Below, one piece after another: positions 44,187 to 52,532 of a DNA stretch of 64,000 nt. Positions within the stretch are counted from its first letter, which is position 1. Each line of letters opens with the position of its first letter. The position numbers and the translations under genes are program-made. A model generated the notes under the pieces. It made no database searches. It was given only the letters and a program-made list of their open reading frames with translations, and was not told where the DNA came from. Source of the stretch: G965195345 sp965277625 (GTDB lineage: Bacteria; Pseudomonadota; Gammaproteobacteria; CAKMZV01); the NCBI GenBank assembly GCA_965277625.1, contig OZ255827.1, positions 496,001 through 560,000 of the forward strand. Direction: 5' to 3'.

Positions 44187-44531
44187 TTACGTCGTATCAA
44201 AACGCACACGTGTTTTTGCTAATATTATTGCTGAGTATTATTGATCCTTAATCGCTTGATGATCAACAATATAGCGGGTTTGAAACACCCTCATATCCTA
44301 ATCAGTGTTGATTGAGATTCAGAGCGACCTTTATCAGGTAATGATATACCCTTAGGGTTGATTTAGATGACCTCTGTTTTTCAAATCGCAGTCAAAAGAC
44401 CCAGAGTGCAGATTATTCTAATTGGTTTTAATATAACCGTATAAAAGTTTTTATGCAACATTAAATTAGCACTTTGCCCGATAGTGCCCTATTATCAATA
44501 TAAAACGGCAATGGCAAAGCGTGAAAAAAAT

Positions 44532-44562
44532 ATAGAAATCATATTAAGAATATGATTTCTAT
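44532..44562. terminator. Perfect 13-bp hairpin between the units
   Basis: ATAGAAATCATAT - TAAGA - ATATGATTTCTAT. It lies in the 140-bp unique spacer. A-rich sequence precedes it (a run of seven A at 44524-44530), so on the minus strand it would read as a hairpin followed by T7 and could terminate leftward transcription. Confidence 0.5.
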
Positions 44563-44891
44563 CGTTATGTGTCAAACGAGACAAACTGGCATTCAATATA
44601 GCTTAGATTGCACCCTTGCAATCAAATTGGTGGTGTAAGGTTTCGCTGTTTAACATAACTATTTATTGTTGCGCTACAATATATTTTGTGAAGAAATGTA
44701 AATCATTATGTCGTCTTTGGGCAATCAGCACGGAGACATTGATCAGTCAAAAATAGGTTAATCCTGTGACGATCTTTACGAACCACCGACCAAAGATAGC
44801 AATCTATAGGTTTTTAATTGGTTTTTCTGAAGCCAAAGTTTGGTGCTCAGCCAAATTTTTTCTAATGCGCTTTACTCAGGCAAGCATGAAG

Positions 44892-46448
44892 ATGACCCTC
44901 CGCATGATTGGTATTTGTGCCATCCTGCTTGTCACTGGTTGTGGCGGGTCAAGTGGTTCAGGAACAAGTTCGACTGAGTCAACTATCATAGCCCCAGAAT
45001 TCCCGTCGTTTGCTCAAATTCTTAACATTGATACATCGTTGACAGGATTTGGTGTTACGATTGCAAATCTAGATAGGGGTTACTACCTTCCAGAATCTCG
45101 ATGGCCTGCAGATGGTGCAGGGCGAATCACTCGATTTAATGCTCTGACAGGTGGAACGGATATCACAACCAATTCATCGGCAGCACTCCATGGAAATTCC
45201 GTTTCCTCCGCATTCCTTGCCGAACGAAGCAATGGTACATGGGGGATTGCACCAGATGCTTCAGCACTACTTGTGACAATTGGGGCTTATCCAACACCAA
45301 ATGCCATCGGTCATGGCGTACTCGTCCGCCAAGCAGACCGCTGGGACGTTGCCAATTTTTCGCTCATCGGACGAAATCGTTCCTACACATTAACTCGACA
45401 CAATCAAATCAGAAACGCCATGACATTTAGAAATGGGCGGGGCGCTATTATATTTGCAGGATCTGGAAATGCTTTTAGGGGTTATGCACCCAGCTATGAT
45501 CCCAATAATTTAACCTCATCCGATGGGCAAGATTCTGGTGAATTAACTGATTCCCCCTATACCATGGCTGTTGGTATGGTCACCCAACAATTGGTGAAAG
45601 CCAGTTATTCTGATGCTCCTCCTTCCCTCTTTACCATGGGCGTTGAGGGGCAACCTTTAACCTTTCCCAGCACAGGGCATTCTACCGCATTGATGGGGAC
45701 CAGTTATGCTGGCCCACAGTTAGCAGGCATTGCCGCTCAAATGCTCGAAGCAAATCCTACTTTGACTTGGCTCGATGTCAGAGAAATCATTGCCACCAGT
45801 TCGCGTATGGTTGATTCTTCTCTAACAGCCTACTACACCACCGCAACCGATGGTGTACGAATAAAAATTCGCAATGGCTGGACCACCAATGCCGCTGGAT
45901 ACGCCTGGTCAAATTGGTATGGTTTTGGGCTGATTGATGCAAGCAAGGCGACCTCACTGGCAAGAACTTGGTCATCGGGTGCAACGCTGAATCGTTGGAC
46001 CGAATCTGATTGGTTCAGGTCTCCAGAGCATATAAGTACTGTTACCTCTGGTGTCTCCACCGAAGTCGTTTATACAGTGAACGTCACCGCTCGTATAACC
46101 ATCGATTCCATTCATGTTCAAATAGCAGGTTTAATATCAGGCGATCAATCAGAGCTACAACTCACGATCGTCAGCCCTGCAGGGACTGAAATCATCATTA
46201 AAACGCCCAATAATCTTGACCCCTACATTTACACAAGGTGGGGACAACCGCATAATGGCGGTACATTTAGCTATGGAGATCAAGCGAGCGTGTATCAAGC
46301 GGTAGGCTATAGAGGCGAGCCAAGCCAAGGTACTTGGCAGCTTCGAATCAGGAAATTGCTTGATACCGATTTTATGGGAATTGGTGATCGAACTCTCCCT
46401 TTTTACTCAGCAGGTTTTCAATTGCGTTTTTTTGGCTTGAGCTCTTAA
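44892..46448 (+). CDS. Kexin-like S8 protease lipoprotein, copy B
   Basis: 518 residues counted from the ATG equivalent to copy A; a second ATG six bases upstream (44886) would add Met-Lys. Lipobox VTGC. The triad residues are all kept: Asp in ANLDRGYY, His in LHGNSVSS, Ser in GTSYAGPQLAG. The residues next to the Asp (QDS to LDR) and Ser (ASP to AGP) differ from copy A, which could alter activity or specificity. The P-domain is intact. No frameshift or stop has occurred, so both copies seem to be under selection. It is convergent with the second copy of the secreted-protein gene. Confidence 0.82.
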   Translation: MTLRMIGICAILLVTGCGGSSGSGTSSTESTIIAPEFPSFAQILNIDTSLTGFGVTIANLDRGYYLPESRWPADGAGRITRFNALTGGTDITTNSSAALHGNSVSSAFLAERSNGTWGIAPDASALLVTIGAYPTPNAIGHGVLVRQADRWDVANFSLIGRNRSYTLTRHNQIRNAMTFRNGRGAIIFAGSGNAFRGYAPSYDPNNLTSSDGQDSGELTDSPYTMAVGMVTQQLVKASYSDAPPSLFTMGVEGQPLTFPSTGHSTALMGTSYAGPQLAGIAAQMLEANPTLTWLDVREIIATSSRMVDSSLTAYYTTATDGVRIKIRNGWTTNAAGYAWSNWYGFGLIDASKATSLARTWSSGATLNRWTESDWFRSPEHISTVTSGVSTEVVYTVNVTARITIDSIHVQIAGLISGDQSELQLTIVSPAGTEIIIKTPNNLDPYIYTRWGQPHNGGTFSYGDQASVYQAVGYRGEPSQGTWQLRIRKLLDTDFMGIGDRTLPFYSAGFQLRFFGLSS

Positions 46449-46557
46449 TCACTTCCCGTATAAATCTCAAACAAAGGTTTGAGTAACATTTTCAACTTGA
46501 TCTCAATACTATTCAGACCATGAAAGTTCAATGAAAGAATGCCTGGCAAGAAATGAT

Positions 46558-47367
46558 TTATGGACTACCACCGTTTTCTGGACAACCCCCACCTGCTTTG
46601 TAAGTTATTCTCCATTGACTGTAACTGGTTTTGCATTGACTATTGACCAAGGTTACGGTTCTTGTTCGATGCTTTATTCCAGGCCAAGTAGATATCCATA
46701 ATTCACCATGAGTACAAGTACCCTTACTGGTATATGGCATTGATTCTGTAAAAACACCCGTATTACAAGTGGTCCTAGGAGCAGGAGAAGATATTAATTC
46801 AAGTTCTGTTATTCGGTTATCCAAGCCTTTGAGATCATTTTTTTGTGCTGCGTTTTGTTTTAGAGATGCTAAGAGCGATGGATTAGCTGCAAATGCCTTG
46901 TAACACTCAACGCTATTTATTGTCATGGTGCCACTTGCACAAGCCACTCGGATCTTATCTTGTACACGGCGTTTCATAATGTCAGCAGTGATCCGTTTAT
47001 TCCGTATTTCAAGGTTTTGGTTTTGGGTGCGACGACGAGCTTCTATCATATTTTTGACAGTGGGCGCCAAATGTTGATGTATCTGGGCATCAGTCATGCC
47101 CTCGTTAATCTTTTGCATGGCATATTCCTGAAAACTCATATTAAGAGTGCCTGTTGTTGAGGAGCCCATATTGAGTTGACCCAAATATTGGTATTTTTTA
47201 CCAATATTTTCGGCCCGCTTGGCTTTGGCGCGCTCTCGTGCGTCTGCCATCTGTTTAGCCGCAGCTGCCTCATGCACTGAGTCTAATGCCGCATTAGCAC
47301 TGATTATTGCGATTAATCCCCATCCGAAGATCAATCCCGTTAATAAAATATTTAATATTCTCATCAT
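46558..47367 (-). CDS. Secreted Cys-containing protein of unknown family, copy B
   Basis: 269 residues from ATG 47367 (GGAG 7 nt upstream, as in copy A). Same plan: signal peptide ending SANA, charged helical middle, C-terminal Cys module. The four C-terminal Cys (CNTGVFTES, GTCTHG, SQCKTSYS, GGCPE) and both Trp are preserved, as are the two mid-protein Cys. The segment before the module (about 170-195) is the most changed and is shorter than in copy A. Strong conservation of the Cys and of the RTRTVTLVN strand against changes elsewhere points to a folded disulfide domain under selection. Confidence 0.72.
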   Translation of the reverse strand: MMRILNILLTGLIFGWGLIAIISANAALDSVHEAAAAKQMADARERAKAKRAENIGKKYQYLGQLNMGSSTTGTLNMSFQEYAMQKINEGMTDAQIHQHLAPTVKNMIEARRRTQNQNLEIRNKRITADIMKRRVQDKIRVACASGTMTINSVECYKAFAANPSLLASLKQNAAQKNDLKGLDNRITELELISSPAPRTTCNTGVFTESMPYTSKGTCTHGELWISTWPGIKHRTRTVTLVNSQCKTSYSQWRITYKAGGGCPENGGSP

Positions 47368-48357
47368 CACTTTTCTCCAATAAATATGCAGTACATAAAA
47401 TCTTTAAAAGACATTGAACGCTTTCTCTTTCACTCTTGAGACTTCATCTTATACAGTGTTCAATCGTGAAATCTCGTTGTCAATGTTTTCATCCATCGTT
47501 TAAAGCTCGATCAGCCTAATGCGCCACACGGAACGCGTTTGTTTCTAAAGAACGCCTTGTACATGGAGCGTATTGCGTACACTATTTACTTTGTTTGTTA
47601 TCCAACAAAAAGCATTGACGCGGTTTTGAATGACGCGATGTTCTCCTTAAATGAGCAAAAGGGAACAACGCCATCACCCTGCGGGCAAATATGATTTGCC
47701 AGCAAGTATAGGAAGACTGTGGCTTTAGGCCATAAGCCGGTTTTGAAATGGATTAGCCGAACGACGAACATAATGTCTCTTGTTCAGAACAATTATTCTT
47801 TACAGCGTATCAAAACGTACACGTGTTTTTGCTAATATTATTGCTGATTATTATTGATCTTTGATGGCATAGTGATCAACAACACAGCGGGTTTGAAACG
47901 CTCTTTTACCAATCAATATTGATTGAAATTCAGAGCGACCTTTATCAGGTAGTGATATACCTTCAGGGTTGATTTAGATGACCTCTGTTTTTTCAAATCG
48001 CAGTCAAAAGACCCAGAGTGCAGATTATTCTAATTGGTTTTAATATAACCTTATAAAAGTTTTTATGCAACATTAAATTAGCACTTTGCCCGATAGTGCC
48101 CTATTATCAATATAAAACGGCAATTGACAAAGTAATGAAAAACACCCAAATCTATATTAAAAAGTGTCAATTGAATCATTATCGCCTTACTTCGCTCTGA
48201 TGTTTGAAGTACAACGGTGATATTTGGTTTTAGAAATTAGTAAGGGTGAATCGTTCATGAACGTTGAATTATTATTAAGCAGAAGCCACACCGAACGATG
48301 ATCGGTTGAACAGTCACTCAAGAATAAAACGATTTTTGCGAAACTAAAATGTGCTGC
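47368..48357. other. 990-bp noncoding stretch before the toxin-antitoxin pair
   Basis: 47368-48124 repeats the noncoding end of unit A; 48125-48357 is unique and shows no gene. The conserved block starting at about 47990 (44381 in unit A), which runs to the end of the unit, is the best conserved part and could hide a small RNA or regulatory site. Confidence 0.5.
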
Positions 48358-48846
48358 CTAAGCACATAATTTGTAATCATTTGGCGGGGTTGGGGTCGTG
48401 CTATTATTCTTATGCAATATTGTATGTATAGTTCCATTGCCTTTTTGTTTGGAAGTCTCTCGATACCATTGATCGACTTCATCTATAGCTCCTTCTACCA
48501 AATTTTGAAATGCAAGTTTACGAAATTGCTCCTCAACATCCGCTGGGCAATCATAATCATCTTCTTCCCAACGAGTGATCTTATTGGCTTCAATGCCTAA
48601 TAATTCTGATAACGTGGGTTTATTTATATTCATCTCGATACGTAAAAAATAGACTTCATTACCAGATAATTCATCACGTTTTTGTATAATACTGTCAGCT
48701 ATTAGCACGTGAAGATGTCCTATTTGCGGGATGCGCACATACGACTTTCCTGAATCGTCCTTGAATTGAAATGCAGATACATAGACATCATCTAACCCAC
48801 TTTCTAAGTAATGGTGTTGAATTTTTTTCGGTTCTGTATTTTTCAT
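48358..48846 (-). CDS. HTH antitoxin-like regulator (MqsA/YgiT type)
   Basis: 162 residues. N-terminal YLESGLDDVYVSAFQFKDD...VRIPQIGHLHVLIA and a following helix-turn-helix region (LSGNEVYFLRIEMNINKP, then LSELLGIEANKITRWEED, near 61-95) match HTH proteins related to MqsA that lack its zinc domain. Those commonly act as antitoxins that repress their own operon. Gene order toxin then antitoxin, as in mqsRA and higBA, supports this. Its ATG has an AGGAG ribosome-binding site 7 nt upstream, in the 14-bp gap after the toxin gene, so it should be translated well. The C-terminal 30 residues are polar and low in complexity. Confidence 0.72.
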   Translation of the reverse strand: MKNTEPKKIQHHYLESGLDDVYVSAFQFKDDSGKSYVRIPQIGHLHVLIADSIIQKRDELSGNEVYFLRIEMNINKPTLSELLGIEANKITRWEEDDYDCPADVEEQFRKLAFQNLVEGAIDEVDQWYRETSKQKGNGTIHTILHKNNSTTPTPPNDYKLCA

Positions 48847-48860
48847 TTTCTAACTCCTGT

Positions 48861-49265
48861 TTATCCACTACGTAACATACTTTTAGGCGTTTCATTTTTC
48901 TTGTTTGGATAATAACATGTAACGATTTTAATGCCATATCCCTTAAAATTCTTTAGTTTATTGAATACAATGACCAAGACAATTTTCTTCCCATCTGTAT
49001 CGTAACCGTACATTCGGAATTTATAATTATTGTACTGTGTGGTTTTCTGAATATCTTTTATGTCCAATTGATCTTTATTCTTTAAAACAGACTTAATCTG
49101 TGACACTATTATGTTTCTTTGAATCATGCTTTTTTTTGCATGATGCGTTAATTCAAAGCATATTTCTGAATTTTTAGTATTTTCTCTGGTTGGTAATTTT
49201 TCAAAAAAATCGTTCCAATGGACAAAAATGTCTGTTGTTAAACTATTAAGTTTTTTGATATCCAT
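48861..49265 (-). CDS. DUF4258-like putative toxin
   Basis: 134 residues, basic. The central part FELTHHAKKSMIQRNIIVSQIKSVLKN and later YKFRMYGYDTDGKKIVLVIVF (quoted in parts under the limit) resemble the DUF4258/RelE-like small-toxin fold: a His-containing helix, then beta strands ending in VTCYYP. Function as an RNase toxin is inferred from the fold and from the downstream HTH antitoxin gene, 14 bp away. The ATG at 49265 sits almost exactly where a promoter at 49273-49300 would start transcription, so the message may be leaderless; this would keep toxin synthesis low relative to antitoxin. Confidence 0.55.
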   Translation of the reverse strand: MDIKKLNSLTTDIFVHWNDFFEKLPTRENTKNSEICFELTHHAKKSMIQRNIIVSQIKSVLKNKDQLDIKDIQKTTQYNNYKFRMYGYDTDGKKIVLVIVFNKLKNFKGYGIKIVTCYYPNKKNETPKSMLRSG

Positions 49266-49272
49266 ATTTCAT

Positions 49273-49300
49273 ATTATATTCTAGTGCATGCACAATTCAA
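49273..49300 (-). promoter_or_regulatory. Toxin-antitoxin promoter with palindrome in its spacer
   Basis: On the minus strand TTGAAT (49300-49295), 16 bp, TATAAT (49278-49273). The spacer contains the perfect palindrome GTGCATGCAC (49284-49293), a likely operator for the HTH antitoxin. The predicted start site is within a base or two of the toxin ATG. Confidence 0.6.
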
Positions 49301-49403
49301 CGAAGGCGAAAGCATTTTACAAAGATAGTATTTGAGGTGAACGCATTAGGAATCACTTCAAAAAAATTAGTGGGTAAGAGTATTCGCGCCGAATTATAAA
49401 TGA

Positions 49404-49432
49404 TTGACAATAAAAAAACACTGTATTTTATA
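49404..49432 (+). promoter_or_regulatory. hsdM promoter candidate
   Basis: TTGACA at 49404-49409, 17 bp, TTTATA at 49427-49432, pointing towards hsdM (ATG 49605). It lies in the 339-bp gap 49266-49604, which also holds a T-rich run with two TTTTATGG units (49450-49475) and otherwise nothing recognised. Confidence 0.5.
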
Positions 49433-49604
49433 GAACATAGCCGTTTCATTTTTATGGTTTTATGGTTTTATTTTTGTTTTTGGTAGAGCGAGTTAGGCCA
49501 AATTCCAGTCTCAAATTCTGATGTTCAGTTATCAATCAACAATACAAGTTATCATCTGCTGTAAAATGAGTTGTTCAAATTTTAGGAAAGCACGACACAT
49601 TATT

Positions 49605-51170
49605 ATGAAAAAAGAACAAGAAAGGCAAGCTTTACATAGCACCATTTGGAAGATAGCCAATGATTTGCGTGGCAGTGTCGATGGCTGGGATTTCAAACAG
49701 TATGTGTTGGGTATGTTGTTTTACCGTTTTATTAGTGAAAATCTGGCTGAATACATAAATAAGAACGAGAATAAGGATAACCCTCATGGGGTCTTTAATT
49801 ATGCTGAATTGGACGATGAAACGGCTGAAAATGGTAGAGAGGATTTGGTTACAGAAATCGGTTTTTATATCCTACCGAGTGAATTATTCATCAATGTAGT
49901 CAAGAGCCACAAGGATGATGATAACCTGAATGAAAGGCTTTCAAATATTTTTAAAAGCATTGAGCATTCAGCCAAAGGCACTGATAGCGAACAAAATTTC
50001 AAAGGATTGTTTGATGATTTGGAGGTTAATTCGAATAAACTTGGTAGCACAGTAGGAAAACGCAATGAACTATTGGGCAAATTGCTCGAACAAATCGCCT
50101 TTTTACAGCTAGGCAGTTATTCTAATAACACCATCGATGCTTTTGGTGATGCCTACGAGTATCTGATGTCAATGTACGCTTCTTCTGCTGGTAAATCGGG
50201 TGGAGAGTTTTTCACCCCCCAAGAGGTCAGTGAACTCTTGGCAGAAATAGCTACTTTAGGTAAGAAAGAAGTCAATAAAGTGTACGACCCGTGTTGTGGT
50301 TCTGGTTCACTGCTATTAAAGTTTGCCAAAGTGTTGGGCGATAAAAATGTGCGTGGTGGTTTTTTTGGGCAAGAGATAAATCTGACAACCTATAATCTGT
50401 GTCGCATTAATATGTTTTTACACAATATCAATTATGCACGTTTTGACATCGCCCATGGTGACACCTTAACTGATCCAAAGCATTGGGATGACGAGCCTTT
50501 TGACGCCATTGTTTCTAATCCGCCGTATTCCATTAAATGGGCAGGCAACGATAATCCAGTGCTTATTAATGACCTTAGGTTTTCACCAGCAGGTGTATTA
50601 GCCCCTAAAAGTAAAGCCGATTTGGCTTTTACTATGCACATGCTTCGATGGTTATCTACCGTGGGCACAGCAGCAATTGTTGAATTTCCTGGCGTGTTAT
50701 ACAGACGTGGCGCTGAACAAAAGATCAGGAAGTACTTGGTTGATAATAACTACATTGATGCGGTCATCCAATTGCCAGCAAATTTGTTTTTTGGCACTAG
50801 CATTGCCACGTGTATAGTTGTTCTCAAGAAGAGTAAAATAGACAACCAAACGCTATTTATAGATGCCAGCAAGGAGTTTGTTCGAAGTGGAAACAAAAAT
50901 AAATTAAGCGATGCCAATCGCGAAAAAATATTAAGATCCTTCGGCGACAGAAAAGACGTAGAGTACTTTGCCAAATTGGTTCACAATAAGGACATTGTGG
51001 ACAATGACTACAATATTACCGTTTCAAACCATGTTGAAGCAGAGGACACTAGTGAAGTCATTAACATTACCGAGTTGAATCAGCAAATCAGCGAAATCGT
51101 TAAAAGGCAACACGTTTTGAGAACGGCCATTGACGAAATTGTCGCGGATTTAGAAAGGCAAAAGTTTTGA
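49605..51170 (+). CDS. hsdM: Type I restriction-modification methyltransferase subunit
   Basis: 521-residue HsdM. N-terminal helical domain (ALHSTIWKIANDLRGSVDGW near 9-28), then an N6-adenine methyltransferase core with SAM motif DPCCGSGSLLL (near 230) and catalytic NPPYS (near 304). It methylates adenine in the bipartite target defined by HsdS, using S-adenosylmethionine, and forms R2M2S with HsdR. I start at ATG 49605 (MKKEQERQ...), which matches the family; an upstream ATG at 49521 adds 28 residues with no match. In the locus, hsdM is separated from hsdS by a speD-like gene, a repeat array and a fic gene. It is intact. Confidence 0.95.
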   Translation: MKKEQERQALHSTIWKIANDLRGSVDGWDFKQYVLGMLFYRFISENLAEYINKNENKDNPHGVFNYAELDDETAENGREDLVTEIGFYILPSELFINVVKSHKDDDNLNERLSNIFKSIEHSAKGTDSEQNFKGLFDDLEVNSNKLGSTVGKRNELLGKLLEQIAFLQLGSYSNNTIDAFGDAYEYLMSMYASSAGKSGGEFFTPQEVSELLAEIATLGKKEVNKVYDPCCGSGSLLLKFAKVLGDKNVRGGFFGQEINLTTYNLCRINMFLHNINYARFDIAHGDTLTDPKHWDDEPFDAIVSNPPYSIKWAGNDNPVLINDLRFSPAGVLAPKSKADLAFTMHMLRWLSTVGTAAIVEFPGVLYRRGAEQKIRKYLVDNNYIDAVIQLPANLFFGTSIATCIVVLKKSKIDNQTLFIDASKEFVRSGNKNKLSDANREKILRSFGDRKDVEYFAKLVHNKDIVDNDYNITVSNHVEAEDTSEVINITELNQQISEIVKRQHVLRTAIDEIVADLERQKF

Positions 51171-51691
51171 ACGTTCATTAAGTTGGTAATGCGTTTAACG
51201 GGTAAGTCGTCAATCTAAAACCCTTATACTTTCATTTGTTTTCAAGTAGATTCAGTCTATAAAATAACACGTTTTATCGTTTAAAATGCGCTTCTTGACT
51301 TTAAATTTTAGTGTGATAGAATGGCTCAAAGGTTGATATTTGAATAACCAATTTGATATGCAACTCGTTAAAAAAAAGCGAACAAGAGTAGATTGCTAAG
51401 CGTGTCTTAAAAACAGCACTTAGTCGTTGCCTCAAAATCACAATATCCCTAAACTTTTAGCCAATCATGCAAAACACATTGCACGACTGGCTCACACATT
51501 TGTTGCAGGGTATCGATCCACAATAATAATCCCCTGTAACGAAGACGAACAAGACGTAATATGACATTTGCCAACAAGTGCTTCAATCTCTCTTGTTTAA
51601 GAGCACTGAATGAACGGCGATGGTGTATGACGATTTTGATGGGGCTATTTCGTTAGCAATAGTAAAGTAACATTTAATTTAAGGAGTTTTT
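51171..51691. other. 521-bp gap after hsdM
   Basis: Contains a good rightward promoter candidate (51295-51322) some 370 bp before the speD-like gene, which implies either a long leader or an unannotated small RNA. A short open frame around 51434-51560 translates to something protein-like but matches nothing I know. No transposase remnant could be confirmed. Confidence 0.45.
51295..51322 (+). promoter_or_regulatory. Promoter candidate upstream of speD-like gene
   Basis: TTGACT at 51295-51300, 16 bp, TAGAAT at 51317-51322 with an extended -10 TGA at 51314-51316. It is one of the better sigma-70 matches in the window. Confidence 0.5.
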
Positions 51692-52066
51692 ATGGACGTT
51701 GTCATTGAACATAAACATATGATTGTTAGATCAACCGTCAACAATCCACCAACTGAGGCTGAACTTAAAGATTGGATCTTAGACTTGGTTGACAAACTTA
51801 ATATGAAAGTATTAGCTGGCCCTATTACAGGCAATATTGATCATATTGAAGGTAACAATGGCCCCACTGCCGTTGTGGTGATTGAAACCAGTCACATGGC
51901 TTGTCACGTTTGGATTGATTTCGAACCTGCATTGATACAACTCGATGTTTATACTTGTGGTAAGCTGGATCGTCAAATTGTGTACGATCATCTAAGTACT
52001 TTTGATATTGTCGAATTTGAAGCAAAAGTATTTGATAGGGAGTACAAATTAGAGGAAATTACGTAG
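51692..52066 (+). CDS. SpeD-like S-adenosylmethionine decarboxylase family protein
   Basis: 124 residues with the length and motifs of prokaryotic AdoMetDC. Self-cleavage serine: Ser67 in IETSHMACHVW; the processing His is His72 and the catalytic Cys is Cys89 in VYTCG. The GNIDHIEGNNGPTAVVVI strand-loop precedes them. The classic enzyme uses a pyruvoyl group to decarboxylate S-adenosylmethionine for spermidine synthesis; several SpeD relatives have other amino acid decarboxylase activities, so the substrate is uncertain. RBS AAGGAG at 51681-51686, 5 nt before the ATG, is strong. There is no speE beside it; it stands inside a type I restriction locus, an odd place for a polyamine gene. Confidence 0.75.
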   Translation: MDVVIEHKHMIVRSTVNNPPTEAELKDWILDLVDKLNMKVLAGPITGNIDHIEGNNGPTAVVVIETSHMACHVWIDFEPALIQLDVYTCGKLDRQIVYDHLSTFDIVEFEAKVFDREYKLEEIT

Positions 52067-52121
52067 AGCCCATCCTGTCTTTAGGGGCTTGATTTGCTGT
52101 TTTGATCGTTCAATACCATTA

Positions 52122-52174
52122 ATCCGGATCACCGCGGTGATCTGGATAGCTGGTGGTTGAATAATCAACCACCA
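52122..52174 (+). terminator. Two hairpins after speD-like gene
   Basis: First: a 26-bp palindrome (52122-52147) with GATCACCGCGGTGATC at its centre and one G-T position. Second: TGGTGGTTGA - ATAA - TCAACCACCA (52151-52174), perfect 10-bp stem, followed by CTCTATCTCTATTTTG. The second probably ends speD transcription; the first might be an operator. Confidence 0.6.
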
Positions 52175-52315
52175 CTCTATCTCTATTTTGAATGCTCATC
52201 CCCTCTTATTTGATTCTGATGCCTTAATGGAGCATGAGTGAAGGTTGAATACAATTGTCATTCGTTCATTGAATGGTGAAATATATTTGAATAAACTGGT
52301 TCATATACGAGTGGA

Positions 52316-52508
52316 GCTAACGTATTCAAAAAAGCCGTTTTTTGAATAGATGCAAGCTAACGTATTCAAAAAAGCCGTTTTTTGAATAGATACAAGCTAA
52401 CGTATTCAAAAAAGCCGTTTTTTGAATAGATGCAAGCTAACGTATTCAAAAAAGCCGTTTTTTGAATAGATGCAAGCTAACGTATTCAAAAAAGCCGTTT
52501 TTTGAATA
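52316..52508. repeat. Five tandem 40-bp palindromic repeats
   Basis: Units start at 52316, 52356, 52396, 52436 and 52476; the last is cut after 33 bp. They are identical but for one base in unit 2 (52392 region, GATGCAA to GATACAA). Each contains TATTCAAAAAA - GCCG - TTTTTTGAATA, an 11-bp perfect inverted repeat. They lie 53 bp upstream of fic. There are no unique spacers, so it is not a CRISPR array. Confidence 0.95.
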
Positions 52509-52526
52509 AATGATTCGTCGATGTAC

Positions 52527-52532
52527 TACAAT
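52527..52532 (+). promoter_or_regulatory. fic -10 candidate downstream of repeat array
   Basis: TACAAT at 52527-52532; the right arm of the last repeat supplies TTGAAT at 52502-52507, 19 bp upstream (a little long). If used, the array would overlap the fic promoter and could act as its operator. Confidence 0.35.

Larger units (their letters stand above)
41021..44512. repeat. Tandem duplication, copy A
   Basis: About 3492 bp repeated almost directly downstream at 44653-48124. The unit contains a protease promoter region, the S8 protease gene, a convergent small secreted-protein gene and about 750 bp of noncoding DNA. The two genes start exactly 3632 bp apart in the two copies, so the protease part has no net length change. 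The unit boundaries are read from where identity begins (ACATAACT) and ends (AAAACGGCAAT). Confidence 0.9.
43760..44891. other. 1.1-kb noncoding stretch between duplicated units
   Basis: 43760-44512 is the noncoding end of unit A, conserved at 47368-48124. 44513-44652 is unique. 44653-44891 begins unit B. The conserved part holds a 14-bp palindrome (44173-44186) and several short stems; the unique spacer holds a 13-bp perfect hairpin (44532-44562). No convincing protein is encoded: a 64-codon frame at 43895 loses its ATG in copy B. A regulatory RNA or long leader is possible. Confidence 0.55.
44653..48124. repeat. Tandem duplication, copy B
   Basis: About 3472 bp, second copy of the unit at 41021-44512. 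The protease is the same length; the secreted-protein gene is about 24 bp shorter owing to small indels near its 3' half, and the noncoding part carries scattered substitutions. Divergence by eye is of the order of a tenth of positions, so the duplication is not very recent. Confidence 0.9.

Noticed and set aside
51434..51560. Transposase remnant after hsdM
   Set aside because: Short protein-like stretches occur, but no recognisable transposase motif or terminal inverted repeat was found.
52316..52508. CRISPR array
   Set aside because: The 40-bp units are tandem and almost identical with no unique spacers, and no cas gene is present.
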